DNA of 6,940 nucleotides from Flavobacteriaceae bacterium (GCA_947377425.1 CANCFZ010000128.1:1-6940); one strand, 5' to 3'; shown: positions 1 through 5,003, counted from the first letter of the stretch. Notes: generated by a model from the sequence alone, not told the origin. Numbers and translations: made by a program.

Positions 1-1
1 A

Positions 2-226
2 CAAGCTATTTTAGGAACTGGTGGATATTATAATAATCTTACTCAAATTCATTTGGATGTTGATTTTAAATCACATCTATCAAAAGAGTTGTTTGATATT
101 TGGTTATTTCATTTTGAAGCAGCTATTAATGAAAACTTCGAAGGATTTAATTGTGAACGAATGAAAAACATGGCGCACAACCTTTCAATGATAATGCAAA
201 TTAAAATTAATCAAAAGAATCAATAA
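2..226 (+). CDS. Group III truncated hemoglobin, C-terminal part (5' end outside window)
   Basis: An open frame enters from the left edge and ends at TAA 224-226, giving 74 visible residues. It looks like the C-terminal half of a group III truncated (2-over-2) hemoglobin: a G-T-G-G-Y-Y stretch, then QIHLDV with His at 50-52 as the likely proximal (F8) heme ligand, then LFDIWLFHFE with Trp at 101-103 matching the conserved Trp of the G helix in this family. The end, NLSMIMQIKI, fits the usual end of the H helix. Family members are small cytoplasmic heme proteins of about 125-135 residues linked to oxygen or nitric oxide handling; the role here is inference. The distal pocket residues lie outside the window, so ligand chemistry cannot be judged. 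The identification rests on residue patterns recognised by eye. Confidence 0.8.
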   Translation, partial: QAILGTGGYYNNLTQIHLDVDFKSHLSKELFDIWLFHFEAAINENFEGFNCERMKNMAHNLSMIMQIKINQKNQ

Positions 227-250
227 TATTATCAAAAATATAATATTATT
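222..250 (+). other. AT-only stem-loop overlapping the hemoglobin stop codon
   Basis: Two perfect 11-nt arms, AATAATATTAT (222-232) and ATAATATTATT (240-250), flank a 7-nt loop, CAAAAAT. The TAA stop of the hemoglobin gene (224-226) lies inside the left arm. No T-run follows, so it is not a standard intrinsic terminator, but it could protect or end the 3' end of the mRNA. A second inverted repeat, ATTATCAA (228-235) and TTGATAAT (259-266), overlaps it and could form an alternative pairing. All pairs are A-T, so chance occurrence in AT-rich DNA is possible. Confidence 0.45.
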
Positions 251-265
251 AACAAATATTGATAA

Positions 266-296
266 TTTGACAATTATATGCGTGCATATAAATTTT
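266..296 (+). promoter_or_regulatory. Candidate promoter of the KAS III-like gene
   Basis: TTTG at 266-269 and TAAATTTT at 289-296 are 19 nt apart. This matches the Bacteroidota -33/-7 arrangement (TTG, 17-23 nt, TAnnTTTG) except for the last base of the -7 box. It would give a leader of roughly 55 nt before the ATG at 358. A sigma70-like reading, TTGACA (267-272) with TATAAT (296-301), has an overlong 23-nt spacer. An 18-bp palindrome fills most of the gap between the two Bacteroidota boxes. Confidence 0.45.
274..291. promoter_or_regulatory. 18-bp palindrome, candidate operator
   Basis: TTATATGC (274-281), two central bases GT (282-283) and GCATATAA (284-291) form a perfect inverted repeat with 8-nt arms. 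It contains the only GC-containing motif of an otherwise A/T spacer and lies between the candidate -33 and -7 boxes of the KAS III-like gene, where a dimeric regulator would either block or remodel the promoter. No regulator gene is present in the window and I do not recognise the motif as a named site. Confidence 0.45.
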
Positions 297-357
297 ATAA
301 TGTATTTTAATTTATTATTATTAAATTTACACATAAATCTCTTCATTAATTATTAAA

Positions 358-1419
358 ATGAATATAAAAATAACTGGATCCGGAAGTTATATTCCAACCG
401 AAATAATAGCAAATGGTGATTTTTCAAACCATGAATTCCTAAATGAAGACGGAACACCATTTGCACAACCCAACGAGATAATTACCCAAAAATTCAAAGG
501 TATTACTGGAATTGAAGAGCGTAGATATGCCTCAAATAATTTACTTACTTCAGATATAGCAACAATTGCTGCAAAAAGAGCAATTGAAAATGCCAATATC
601 GATCCAGAAACTTTAGACTACATAATATTTGCTCATAATTTTGGTGATGTAAAAAAAGGTGCTATTCAAGGTGATATGTTACCTAGTTTAGCTTCCAAAA
701 CAAAGCATAATTTACGAATTCAAAATCCAAAATGCATAGCCTACGACATGCTATTTGGTTGTCCAGGTTGGGTTGAAAGCGTAATTCAAGCACAAGCATA
801 TATAAAAGCCGGAATGGCTAAAAAATGTTTAGTTATTGGTGCAGAAACTTTATCTAGAGTTACCGATCCACATGATAGGGATTCTATGATATATTCTGAT
901 GGTGCTGGAGCTACAATTATAGAAGCTGTTGAAGGCGAAAACGAAGGAATTCTTGCTCATGAATCGGCTACTTATGCTTATGATGAAGCGAATTATTTAT
1001 TCTTTGGAAATTCATTTAATAAAGACCACGATCCAGATGTTCGTTATATCAAAATGCACGGAAGAAAGATATATGAATTTGCTTTAAGCAATGTTCCAAA
1101 AGCCATGAAAGAATGCCTAGACAACAGTGGAATTGACATTAATAACCTTAAAAAAATACTTATCCATCAGGCTAATGAAAAAATGGATGAAGCTATTGTT
1201 CAAAGGTTTTATAAACTATACGACAAAGAGGTTCCCGAAGGAATTATGCCAATGAGTATTCACAAACTGGGTAATTCTAGTGTAGCAACAGTCCCAACAT
1301 TATATGATTCATTAATGAAAGGAGAAATAGAAAACCAAGAAATACATAAAGGTGATGTAATTTTGTTTGCTTCGGTTGGTGCTGGAATGAACATAAATGC
1401 GATTGTTTATAAAATGTAA
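358..1419 (+). CDS. 3-oxoacyl-ACP synthase III family protein (FabH-like ketosynthase)
   Basis: The 353-residue protein has a thiolase-fold, KAS III-type sequence. The catalytic triad is visible: Cys135 in LFGCPGW, His270 in LIHQANEKMDE, and Asn306 in LGNSSVATVP. The C-terminal VILFASVGAGMNINAIVYKM resembles the family's closing glycine-rich strand. Enzymes of this family condense an acyl-CoA or acyl-ACP with malonyl-ACP by decarboxylative Claisen condensation in the cytoplasm. It is longer than typical housekeeping FabH (about 320-335 residues), with extra sequence around residues 24-45, and Pro follows the catalytic Cys. It is not beside plsX, rpmF or acpP, the usual fabH neighbours, and sits between two terminator-like structures as a single-gene unit. 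It may therefore be a secondary starter-unit or specialised-lipid ketosynthase rather than the essential FabH; that is inference. The ATG at 358 gives the expected start, MNIKITGSGSYIP. Confidence 0.9.
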   Translation: MNIKITGSGSYIPTEIIANGDFSNHEFLNEDGTPFAQPNEIITQKFKGITGIEERRYASNNLLTSDIATIAAKRAIENANIDPETLDYIIFAHNFGDVKKGAIQGDMLPSLASKTKHNLRIQNPKCIAYDMLFGCPGWVESVIQAQAYIKAGMAKKCLVIGAETLSRVTDPHDRDSMIYSDGAGATIIEAVEGENEGILAHESATYAYDEANYLFFGNSFNKDHDPDVRYIKMHGRKIYEFALSNVPKAMKECLDNSGIDINNLKKILIHQANEKMDEAIVQRFYKLYDKEVPEGIMPMSIHKLGNSSVATVPTLYDSLMKGEIENQEIHKGDVILFASVGAGMNINAIVYKM

Positions 1420-1439
1420 TAGCATCCTATTTATTACTA

Positions 1440-1490
1440 AACCGCAAATTCACAAATTATTGTTTAATTGAGAATTTGCGGTTCTTTTTT
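1440..1490 (+). terminator. Strong intrinsic terminator after the KAS III-like gene
   Basis: The arms AACCGCAAATTC (1440-1451) and GAATTTGCGGTT (1472-1483) pair perfectly over 12 bp around a 20-nt loop and are followed by CTTTTTT (1484-1490). The hairpin starts 20 nt after the stop codon and separates the KAS III-like gene from the methyltransferase. The arm sequence (ACCGCAAATTC) resembles the GCAAA-rich intergenic repeats I remember from flavobacterial genomes, so the hairpin may be repeat-derived. Confidence 0.88.
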
Positions 1491-1526
1491 GAACTAAATC
1501 TATCGCATAAAAGTAAAAACTTTATT

Positions 1527-1534
1527 TATCTTTG
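1527..1534 (+). promoter_or_regulatory. Bacteroidota -7 box upstream of the methyltransferase gene
   Basis: TATCTTTG is a perfect TAnnTTTG element lying 32 nt before the ATG at 1567. No TTG is found at the expected distance upstream; the nearest, within the terminator T-run at 1489-1491, is 35 nt away, so the -33 box is poor or absent. The following GC-rich stretch (GCGTCTTAGCGCCAAGCGGC, 1534-1553) would fall in the leader and stands out from the surrounding AT-rich DNA. Confidence 0.45.
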
Positions 1535-1566
1535 CGTCTTAGCGCCAAGCGGCAAAATAAACAAAC

Positions 1567-2091
1567 ATGTACGAAAAAACATTTCCCAATAAACGCTTTA
1601 AGCATACTTTAGAATTTTTACAAAAAAATGTTTCAACTTCCGAAACTATCTTTGATTTAGGAGTCCCGAATCCATTTTCTAAAATCATGGAAGAGAATGG
1701 TTTTACTGTGAAAAACACCAAAGGAGAAGATTTAGACAACGACCAGAACGCTTTACAAAACGAAAGTTATACTGTTTTTACAGCTTTTGAAATATTTGAA
1801 CATTTATTAAATCCTTTCACGATTTTACAAAACATAAAGTGTGATAAATTACTTATTTCTATTCCACTTCGTTTATGGTTTTCGCCAGCATATAGAAGTA
1901 AAACCGATATGTGGGACAGGCATTATCACGAATTTGAAGATTGGCAATTGGATTGGCTTTTAGAAAAAACTGGTTGGAAAATCACCGCTCGTGAAAAGTT
2001 TACTCATCCAGTTAAAAAGCTTGGTTTTAGACCTTTGTTAAGGTATTTTACTCCGAGATACTATATTGTTTGCGCTGAAAGAAAACAATAA
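1567..2091 (+). CDS. Class I SAM-dependent methyltransferase (Methyltransf_23-like)
   Basis: The 174-residue protein has the order of motifs of a small class I methyltransferase. Motif I is IFDLGVPNPFS (residues 28-38), an acidic post-I region is GEDLD (53-57), and FEIFEHLLNP (74-83) matches the F-E-V-I-E-H-L segment typical of Methyltransf_11/23 proteins. SIPLRLW follows near residues 98-104, and the HYHEFEDWQLDWLLEKTGW segment is typical of the region after the core sheet. The glycines of the usual D-x-G-x-G-x-G loop are largely replaced (VPNP), so SAM binding is probable but not certain. The substrate is unknown; relatives act on sugars, lipids or small molecules. It is a single-gene unit between two terminators, with a good -7 box before it. 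The ATG at 1567 places motif I at a normal distance from the N-terminus. Confidence 0.8.
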   Translation: MYEKTFPNKRFKHTLEFLQKNVSTSETIFDLGVPNPFSKIMEENGFTVKNTKGEDLDNDQNALQNESYTVFTAFEIFEHLLNPFTILQNIKCDKLLISIPLRLWFSPAYRSKTDMWDRHYHEFEDWQLDWLLEKTGWKITAREKFTHPVKKLGFRPLLRYFTPRYYIVCAERKQ

Positions 2092-2102
2092 TTAAATAAA
2101 TT

Positions 2103-2126
2103 AAATCATCTTAGGGTGATTTTTTT
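2103..2126 (+). terminator. Intrinsic terminator after the methyltransferase gene
   Basis: AAATCATC (2103-2110) pairs with GGTGATTT (2115-2122), with one G-U pair, around a TTAG tetraloop. The T-run covers 2120-2126. It begins 11 nt after the stop codon and isolates the methyltransferase from the duplicated WG-repeat units. Confidence 0.75.
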
Positions 2127-2235
2127 GGTTTATAGAACTTACGCTTTATGTTCATTATTAAATACCAAAATAAAAATCAAAATATTTGTAAGTTTATACA
2201 TATATATATTGTTAATTTTAGTGTTTTTTATGTAT

Positions 2236-2283
2236 TTTGTCGAATTTATTTGACACTTTGTCGGTTTTATTTATATGTTTGTC
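2236..2283 (+). promoter_or_regulatory. Promoter of WG-repeat gene 1 with three TTTGTC boxes at 21-bp period
   Basis: TTTGTC occurs at 2236, 2257 and 2278, exactly 21 bp apart. The first two belong to a longer imperfect direct repeat (TTTGTCGAATTTATTT at 2236-2251 and TTTGTCGGTTTTATTT at 2257-2272). The third overlaps TATGTTTG (2274-2281), a perfect TAnnTTTG -7 box. TTTG at 2249-2252 lies 21 nt upstream of it and fits a -33 box. Transcription would start near 2288, giving a leader of about 40 nt. The same arrangement is kept before the second gene. Confidence 0.65.
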
Positions 2284-2328
2284 TCGTTAAACAACATAAA
2301 AAATTTAAACCCCTAAAATCTATTTATT

Positions 2329-2979
2329 ATGAAAAAAATTTTCTCAATCAGCATGCTATTTTTAGTAACATTTTCTTTCGGTCAAAAATTATTCATCGTT
2401 AAATCTGATGATAAATTTGGATTAATTAACGAATCCGGTATTGAAGTAATTCCACCTAAATATAATTTCATTGAAGACTTTGATAAAGTTCATCCAAGTT
2501 GGGCTAAAGTTGAATTAGAAAATCTTTATGGCTTTGTTGACAAAAACGGAAAAATAGTTGTAGAACCTAAATATGAATCAATTGGTAATTACAACGAATA
2601 CAACCAAGGATGGGCACTTATAAAAAAGGACGGTAAATTTGGTTTTATTAACGAAGCAGGTAAAGAAGTTGTCCCTCCTATGTATGATAAAATTGGTAAA
2701 TTTGGAGAATATACTAAAGACTGGGCATCCGTTGAATCACAAGGCATGAAAGGATTCATTACAACAGAAGGAAATATTATTGTTCCTTTAAAATATGCCG
2801 CAATTGAAAAATTTGATGGAGTTAGAAAAAACTGGGCTCTTGTTAAAGATAAAAAAGACAAACTTGGATTTATTGACAAATCTGGAAAAGAAATTATTCC
2901 TGTAGTTTATGATAGCATTGAAGCATTTACTAAGAAAAAAAGTGATGCAGCAAAAAGCGAATTAGCAAACGCAGAATAA
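2329..2979 (+). CDS. Secreted WG-repeat protein, copy 1
   Basis: The 216-residue protein starts with a clear Sec signal peptide (MKK, hydrophobic ISMLFLVTFSF, likely cleavage near SFG/QK at residues 18-19). There is no lipobox Cys, so a periplasmic or exported soluble product is expected. The rest is five tandem repeats starting near residues 29, 66, 103, 140 and 178, with the anchor glycines at 31, 68, 105, 142 and 180. The consensus is x-x-G-F-I-[ND]-x-x-G-K-x-V-V-P-P-x-Y-x-x-I-x-x-F, matching WG_beta_rep-type repeats. Here the Trp of the canonical W-G pair is replaced (KFG, LYG, KFG, MKG, KLG), while a separate W-A pair recurs at residues 58, 95, 132 and 169, exactly 37 apart. No catalytic residues are recognisable and the function of such proteins is not established; protein binding is a guess. 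It is followed by its own terminator and a 94%-identical paralog. Confidence 0.88.
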   Translation: MKKIFSISMLFLVTFSFGQKLFIVKSDDKFGLINESGIEVIPPKYNFIEDFDKVHPSWAKVELENLYGFVDKNGKIVVEPKYESIGNYNEYNQGWALIKKDGKFGFINEAGKEVVPPMYDKIGKFGEYTKDWASVESQGMKGFITTEGNIIVPLKYAAIEKFDGVRKNWALVKDKKDKLGFIDKSGKEIIPVVYDSIEAFTKKKSDAAKSELANAE

Positions 2980-2999
2980 AAAATATTTACTTAATCATC

Positions 3000-3030
3000 A
3001 AAGGGATTTCTTAACGGAAATCCCTTTTTT
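3000..3030 (+). terminator. Intrinsic terminator of WG-repeat gene 1
   Basis: AAAGGGATTTC (3000-3010) and GAAATCCCTTT (3017-3027) pair perfectly over 11 bp around a TTAACG loop, with a T-run at 3025-3030. The same stem with loop TTAACA follows copy 2, so terminator and gene were duplicated together. Confidence 0.9.
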
Positions 3031-3238
3031 ATTGTATTTAAGACACTATCTAAAATCAGATTTAAAAGATAAAAATTAATTTTTATGTGTTTTCTAAATT
3101 CATAAACCTATCATTTAGGAAGATTAGAAATATAAAAATTACGCATTCTTTAATTTAAAAAGAATAAAAAAACACTTTCAAATCAAGAAAAGCACTTTTA
3201 TTAAAAATAATACTTATGATTAAATTATTTTAAAAAAT
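3031..3238. other. Unique spacer between the two duplicated units
   Basis: These 208 bp of very AT-rich DNA have no open frame I would call a gene and no match to the flanks of either duplicated unit. Two structures are visible. ATAAAAATTAATTTTTAT (3069-3086) is a perfect 18-bp palindrome of A/T only. TTTCTAA (3091-3097) with TTAGAAA (3124-3130) encloses CCTA (3107-3110) and TAGG (3116-3119), giving a two-tier hairpin with a TCATT loop. Both could be chance in such DNA. Together with the promoter of copy 2 (to 3389), this makes a 410-bp gene-free interval. Confidence 0.5.
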
Positions 3239-3294
3239 AAATATTTGTAAGTATTTACATATATTGTATGTTAATTTCGATGTTTTTTATGTAT

Positions 3295-3342
3295 TTTGTC
3301 GATTTTATTTGACACTTTGTCGATTTTATTTATATGTTTGTC
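3295..3342 (+). promoter_or_regulatory. Promoter of WG-repeat gene 2 with three TTTGTC boxes at 21-bp period
   Basis: TTTGTCGATTTTATTT occurs twice without a mismatch (3295-3310 and 3316-3331), 21 bp apart, and a third TTTGTC follows at 3337, again 21 bp on. The third box overlaps TATGTTTG (3333-3340), a perfect -7 element, with TTTG at 3308-3311 placed 21 nt upstream as a candidate -33 box. In this copy the repeat is more regular than in copy 1. Two nucleotides are inserted in the A-run of the leader relative to copy 1. Confidence 0.65.
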
Positions 3343-3389
3343 TCGTTAAAAACAACATAAAAAATTTAAACCCCTAAAATCTATTTATT

Positions 3390-4040
3390 ATGAAAAAAAT
3401 TTTCTCAATCAGCATGCTATTTTTAGTAACATTTTCTTTCGGTCAAAAATTATACATCGTAAAATCTGATGATAAATTTGGACTTATCAATGAATCGGGT
3501 ATTGAAGTAATTCCACCAAAATACAACTTCATTGAAGACTTTGATAAAGTTCATCCAAGTTGGGCTAAAGTTGAATTAGAAAACCTTTACGGTTTTGTTG
3601 ACAAAAAAGGAAAAATTGTTGTTGAACCAAAATATGAATCAATTGGAGATTATAACGAATATAATCAAGGTTGGGCTCTTATAAAAAAAGATGGTAAATT
3701 TGGTTTCATTAATGAAGCTGGTAAAGAAGTAGTTCCTCCAATGTATGATAAAATCGGAAAATTTGGAGAATTTACCAAAGACTGGGCTTCAGTAGAATCT
3801 CAAGGTTTAAAAGGATTCATTACTACAGATGGAAATATTATTGTGCCATTAAAATACGCTGAAATTGAGAAATTTGATGGCGTTAGAAAAAACTGGGCAC
3901 TTGTTAAAGACAAAAAAGACAAACTTGGATTTATTGACAAATCTGGAAAAGAAATTATTCCTGTAGTTTATGATAGCATTGAATCATTTACAAAGAAAAA
4001 AAATGAGGCAGCAAAAACTGAATTAGCAAACCTTGATTAA
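3390..4040 (+). CDS. Secreted WG-repeat protein, copy 2
   Basis: This 216-residue paralog of the preceding WG-repeat protein has the same signal peptide (identical for residues 1-21, including codons) and the same five repeats of about 37 residues. Thirteen residues differ: F22Y, N73K, N87D, Y128F, M140L, E147D, A158E, A199S, S205N, D206E, S210T, A215L and E216D, so identity is 203/216. Most changes are conservative or lie in the charged C-terminal tail. There is no length difference, frameshift or internal stop, and most nucleotide differences are synonymous, so this copy appears functional. Like copy 1 it lacks a lipobox and any recognisable catalytic motif; a periplasmic or exported location is inferred from the signal peptide. 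The two genes have separate promoters and terminators, so they could be expressed independently or add dosage. Confidence 0.88.
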   Translation: MKKIFSISMLFLVTFSFGQKLYIVKSDDKFGLINESGIEVIPPKYNFIEDFDKVHPSWAKVELENLYGFVDKKGKIVVEPKYESIGDYNEYNQGWALIKKDGKFGFINEAGKEVVPPMYDKIGKFGEFTKDWASVESQGLKGFITTDGNIIVPLKYAEIEKFDGVRKNWALVKDKKDKLGFIDKSGKEIIPVVYDSIESFTKKKNEAAKTELANLD

Positions 4041-4059
4041 AATAATACAAACTTCATAT

Positions 4060-4096
4060 AAAAGGGATTTCTTAACAGAAATCCCTTTTTGTTTTT
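4060..4096 (+). terminator. Intrinsic terminator of WG-repeat gene 2
   Basis: AAAGGGATTTC (4061-4071) pairs with GAAATCCCTTT (4078-4088) over 11 bp with a TTAACA loop, and the A at 4060 can extend the stem. TTTTTGTTTTT follows. It is the duplicated counterpart of the terminator at 3000-3030 and lies about 30 nt before the glycosyltransferase start, so that gene's promoter must overlap or lie just after it unless there is read-through. Confidence 0.9.
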
Positions 4097-4124
4097 ATAA
4101 TTTTACATTTTTAAAATTGATTAC

Positions 4125-4973
4125 ATGAACTATTATATTGTTATTCCTTCTCATAATGAAGAAGCATTTATAGCATTAACATTACAATCTTTGGTTGAAC
4201 AAACTATTTTGCCAACAAAAATCGTTGTGGTTAATGACAATTCAACTGATAAAACGGAAGCAATTGCAAACTCATTTGTTTTAAAATATCCTTTTATTTC
4301 TTTGGTTAATAAAACTTCTGATGCTATTCATTTACCAGGAAGCAAAGTAATTCAAGCATTTCAAAAAGGATTAGATACATTAGATGATAATTATGATTTT
4401 ATTGTAAAAGCTGATGCCGATTTAATTTTTCCGCCAAATTATTTCGAAAAAATCATCAAGCATTTTAAATCTGATGATAGAATTGGAATGGTTGGCGGAT
4501 TTGCTTACATTGAAAAAAATGGAAAATTCATATTAGAAAACCTTACTGATAAAGATCATATTCGTGGTGCTTTTAAATCTTACAAAAAAGAAACTTTTAA
4601 ACAAATTGGAGGATTAAAACCTGCTATGGGTTGGGACACGGTTGATGAATTACTTTGTAAATTCTATAATTGGAAAGTAGTTACCAATGAAACATTAAAA
4701 GTAAAACATTTAAAACCAACTGGTGCAAACTATAATAAAACGGCGCGTTTTAAACAAGGAGAAGCATTCTATTCTTTGGGATATGGATTGTTTGTTACTG
4801 CTATTGCTTCTGCAAAATTGGCTATGATGAAGAAAAAACCATTACTGTTTATTGATTACATAAGAGGTTTTTGGAAAGCCAAACTTGAAAAGAAACCTCT
4901 TTTAGTTACAAAAGAACAAGCCAAATTTATAAGAAACTATCGTCTTCAGAAAATGAAACAAAAATTGTTTTAA
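4125..4973 (+). CDS. Glycosyltransferase family 2 (GT-A fold)
   Basis: The 282-residue protein opens with YIVIPSHNEEAFI, the usual first strand of a GT2 enzyme, followed by VVVNDNSTDKT (residues 34-44), which binds the nucleotide. The metal-binding DxD is DAD at 97-99 in VKADADLIFP. The acceptor-side acidic motif is GWDTVDE (169-175), near the position of the family's ED/WDE base. It transfers a sugar from a nucleotide-sugar donor, probably at the cytoplasmic face of the inner membrane. No clear transmembrane helix is present; the C-terminal third is basic with an amphipathic or mildly hydrophobic stretch (about 219-250) that may touch the membrane. Donor and acceptor cannot be read from the sequence. 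The mannose-1-phosphate guanylyltransferase nearby makes GDP-mannose a possible donor, but that is only context. mlaE starts 54 bp downstream on the same strand, so co-transcription is possible. Confidence 0.88.
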   Translation: MNYYIVIPSHNEEAFIALTLQSLVEQTILPTKIVVVNDNSTDKTEAIANSFVLKYPFISLVNKTSDAIHLPGSKVIQAFQKGLDTLDDNYDFIVKADADLIFPPNYFEKIIKHFKSDDRIGMVGGFAYIEKNGKFILENLTDKDHIRGAFKSYKKETFKQIGGLKPAMGWDTVDELLCKFYNWKVVTNETLKVKHLKPTGANYNKTARFKQGEAFYSLGYGLFVTAIASAKLAMMKKKPLLFIDYIRGFWKAKLEKKPLLVTKEQAKFIRNYRLQKMKQKLF

Positions 4974-5003
4974 ATTAAAAACCCATAACTCATAACTTCT
5001 TAG

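Larger units (their letters stand above)
2181..3030 (+). repeat. Direct duplication, copy 1 (promoter + WG-repeat gene + terminator)
   Basis: This stretch matches 3239-4090 collinearly at an offset of about 1061 nt. Similarity starts at ATATTTGTAAGT in both copies, runs through about 147 bp of upstream DNA with few changes and small indels, covers the whole gene, and resumes at the terminator AAAGGGATTTC...GAAATCCCTTT. By hand count about 64 of 651 coding bases differ (roughly 90% identity). Sequence before 2181 and after 3030 shows no clear match to the corresponding flanks of copy 2. No terminal inverted repeats or transposase gene are present, so it looks like an old tandem duplication rather than a mobile element. 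Confidence 0.9.
3239..4090 (+). repeat. Direct duplication, copy 2 (promoter + WG-repeat gene + terminator)
   Basis: This is the second copy of the unit at 2181-3030, in the same orientation and separated from it by 208 bp. The longest exact match runs over 102 nt from the leader into the signal-peptide codons (2291-2392 in copy 1). Two other long exact blocks are about 56 nt (around codons 47-64) and 72 nt (around codons 175-198). Differences elsewhere are mostly third-position, as expected for two copies both kept as coding genes. Confidence 0.9.

Noticed and set aside
267..301. Sigma70-like TTGACA / TATAAT promoter
   Set aside because: The spacer would be 23 nt, too long for that class. 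The Bacteroidota-type TTTG / TAnnTTT reading with 19 nt fits better.
2236..2283. CRISPR-like array from the short repeats before the WG-repeat gene
   Set aside because: The repeats are only 6-16 nt with a 21-bp period and no spacers of CRISPR length, and they coincide with promoter elements.
2148..2402. Forward open frame of 84 codons before the first WG-repeat gene
   Set aside because: It covers the duplicated promoter region and runs out of frame into the WG-repeat gene. Its composition is low-complexity and the reading frame is not kept in copy 2, where the leader has a 2-nt insertion.
2589..2879. Minus-strand open frame of 96 codons inside WG-repeat gene 1
   Set aside because: It is antisense to a well-supported gene, has no recognisable domain, and no equivalent long frame was listed for the near-identical second copy.
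2181..4090. Composite transposon or insertion sequence
   Set aside because: The copies are direct repeats without terminal inverted repeats, target-site duplications or a transposase gene.
4983..4996. CATAACTCATAACT direct repeat before mlaE
   Set aside because: Two 7-nt units in AT-rich DNA are not enough to claim a functional repeat; noted only with the weak promoter candidate.
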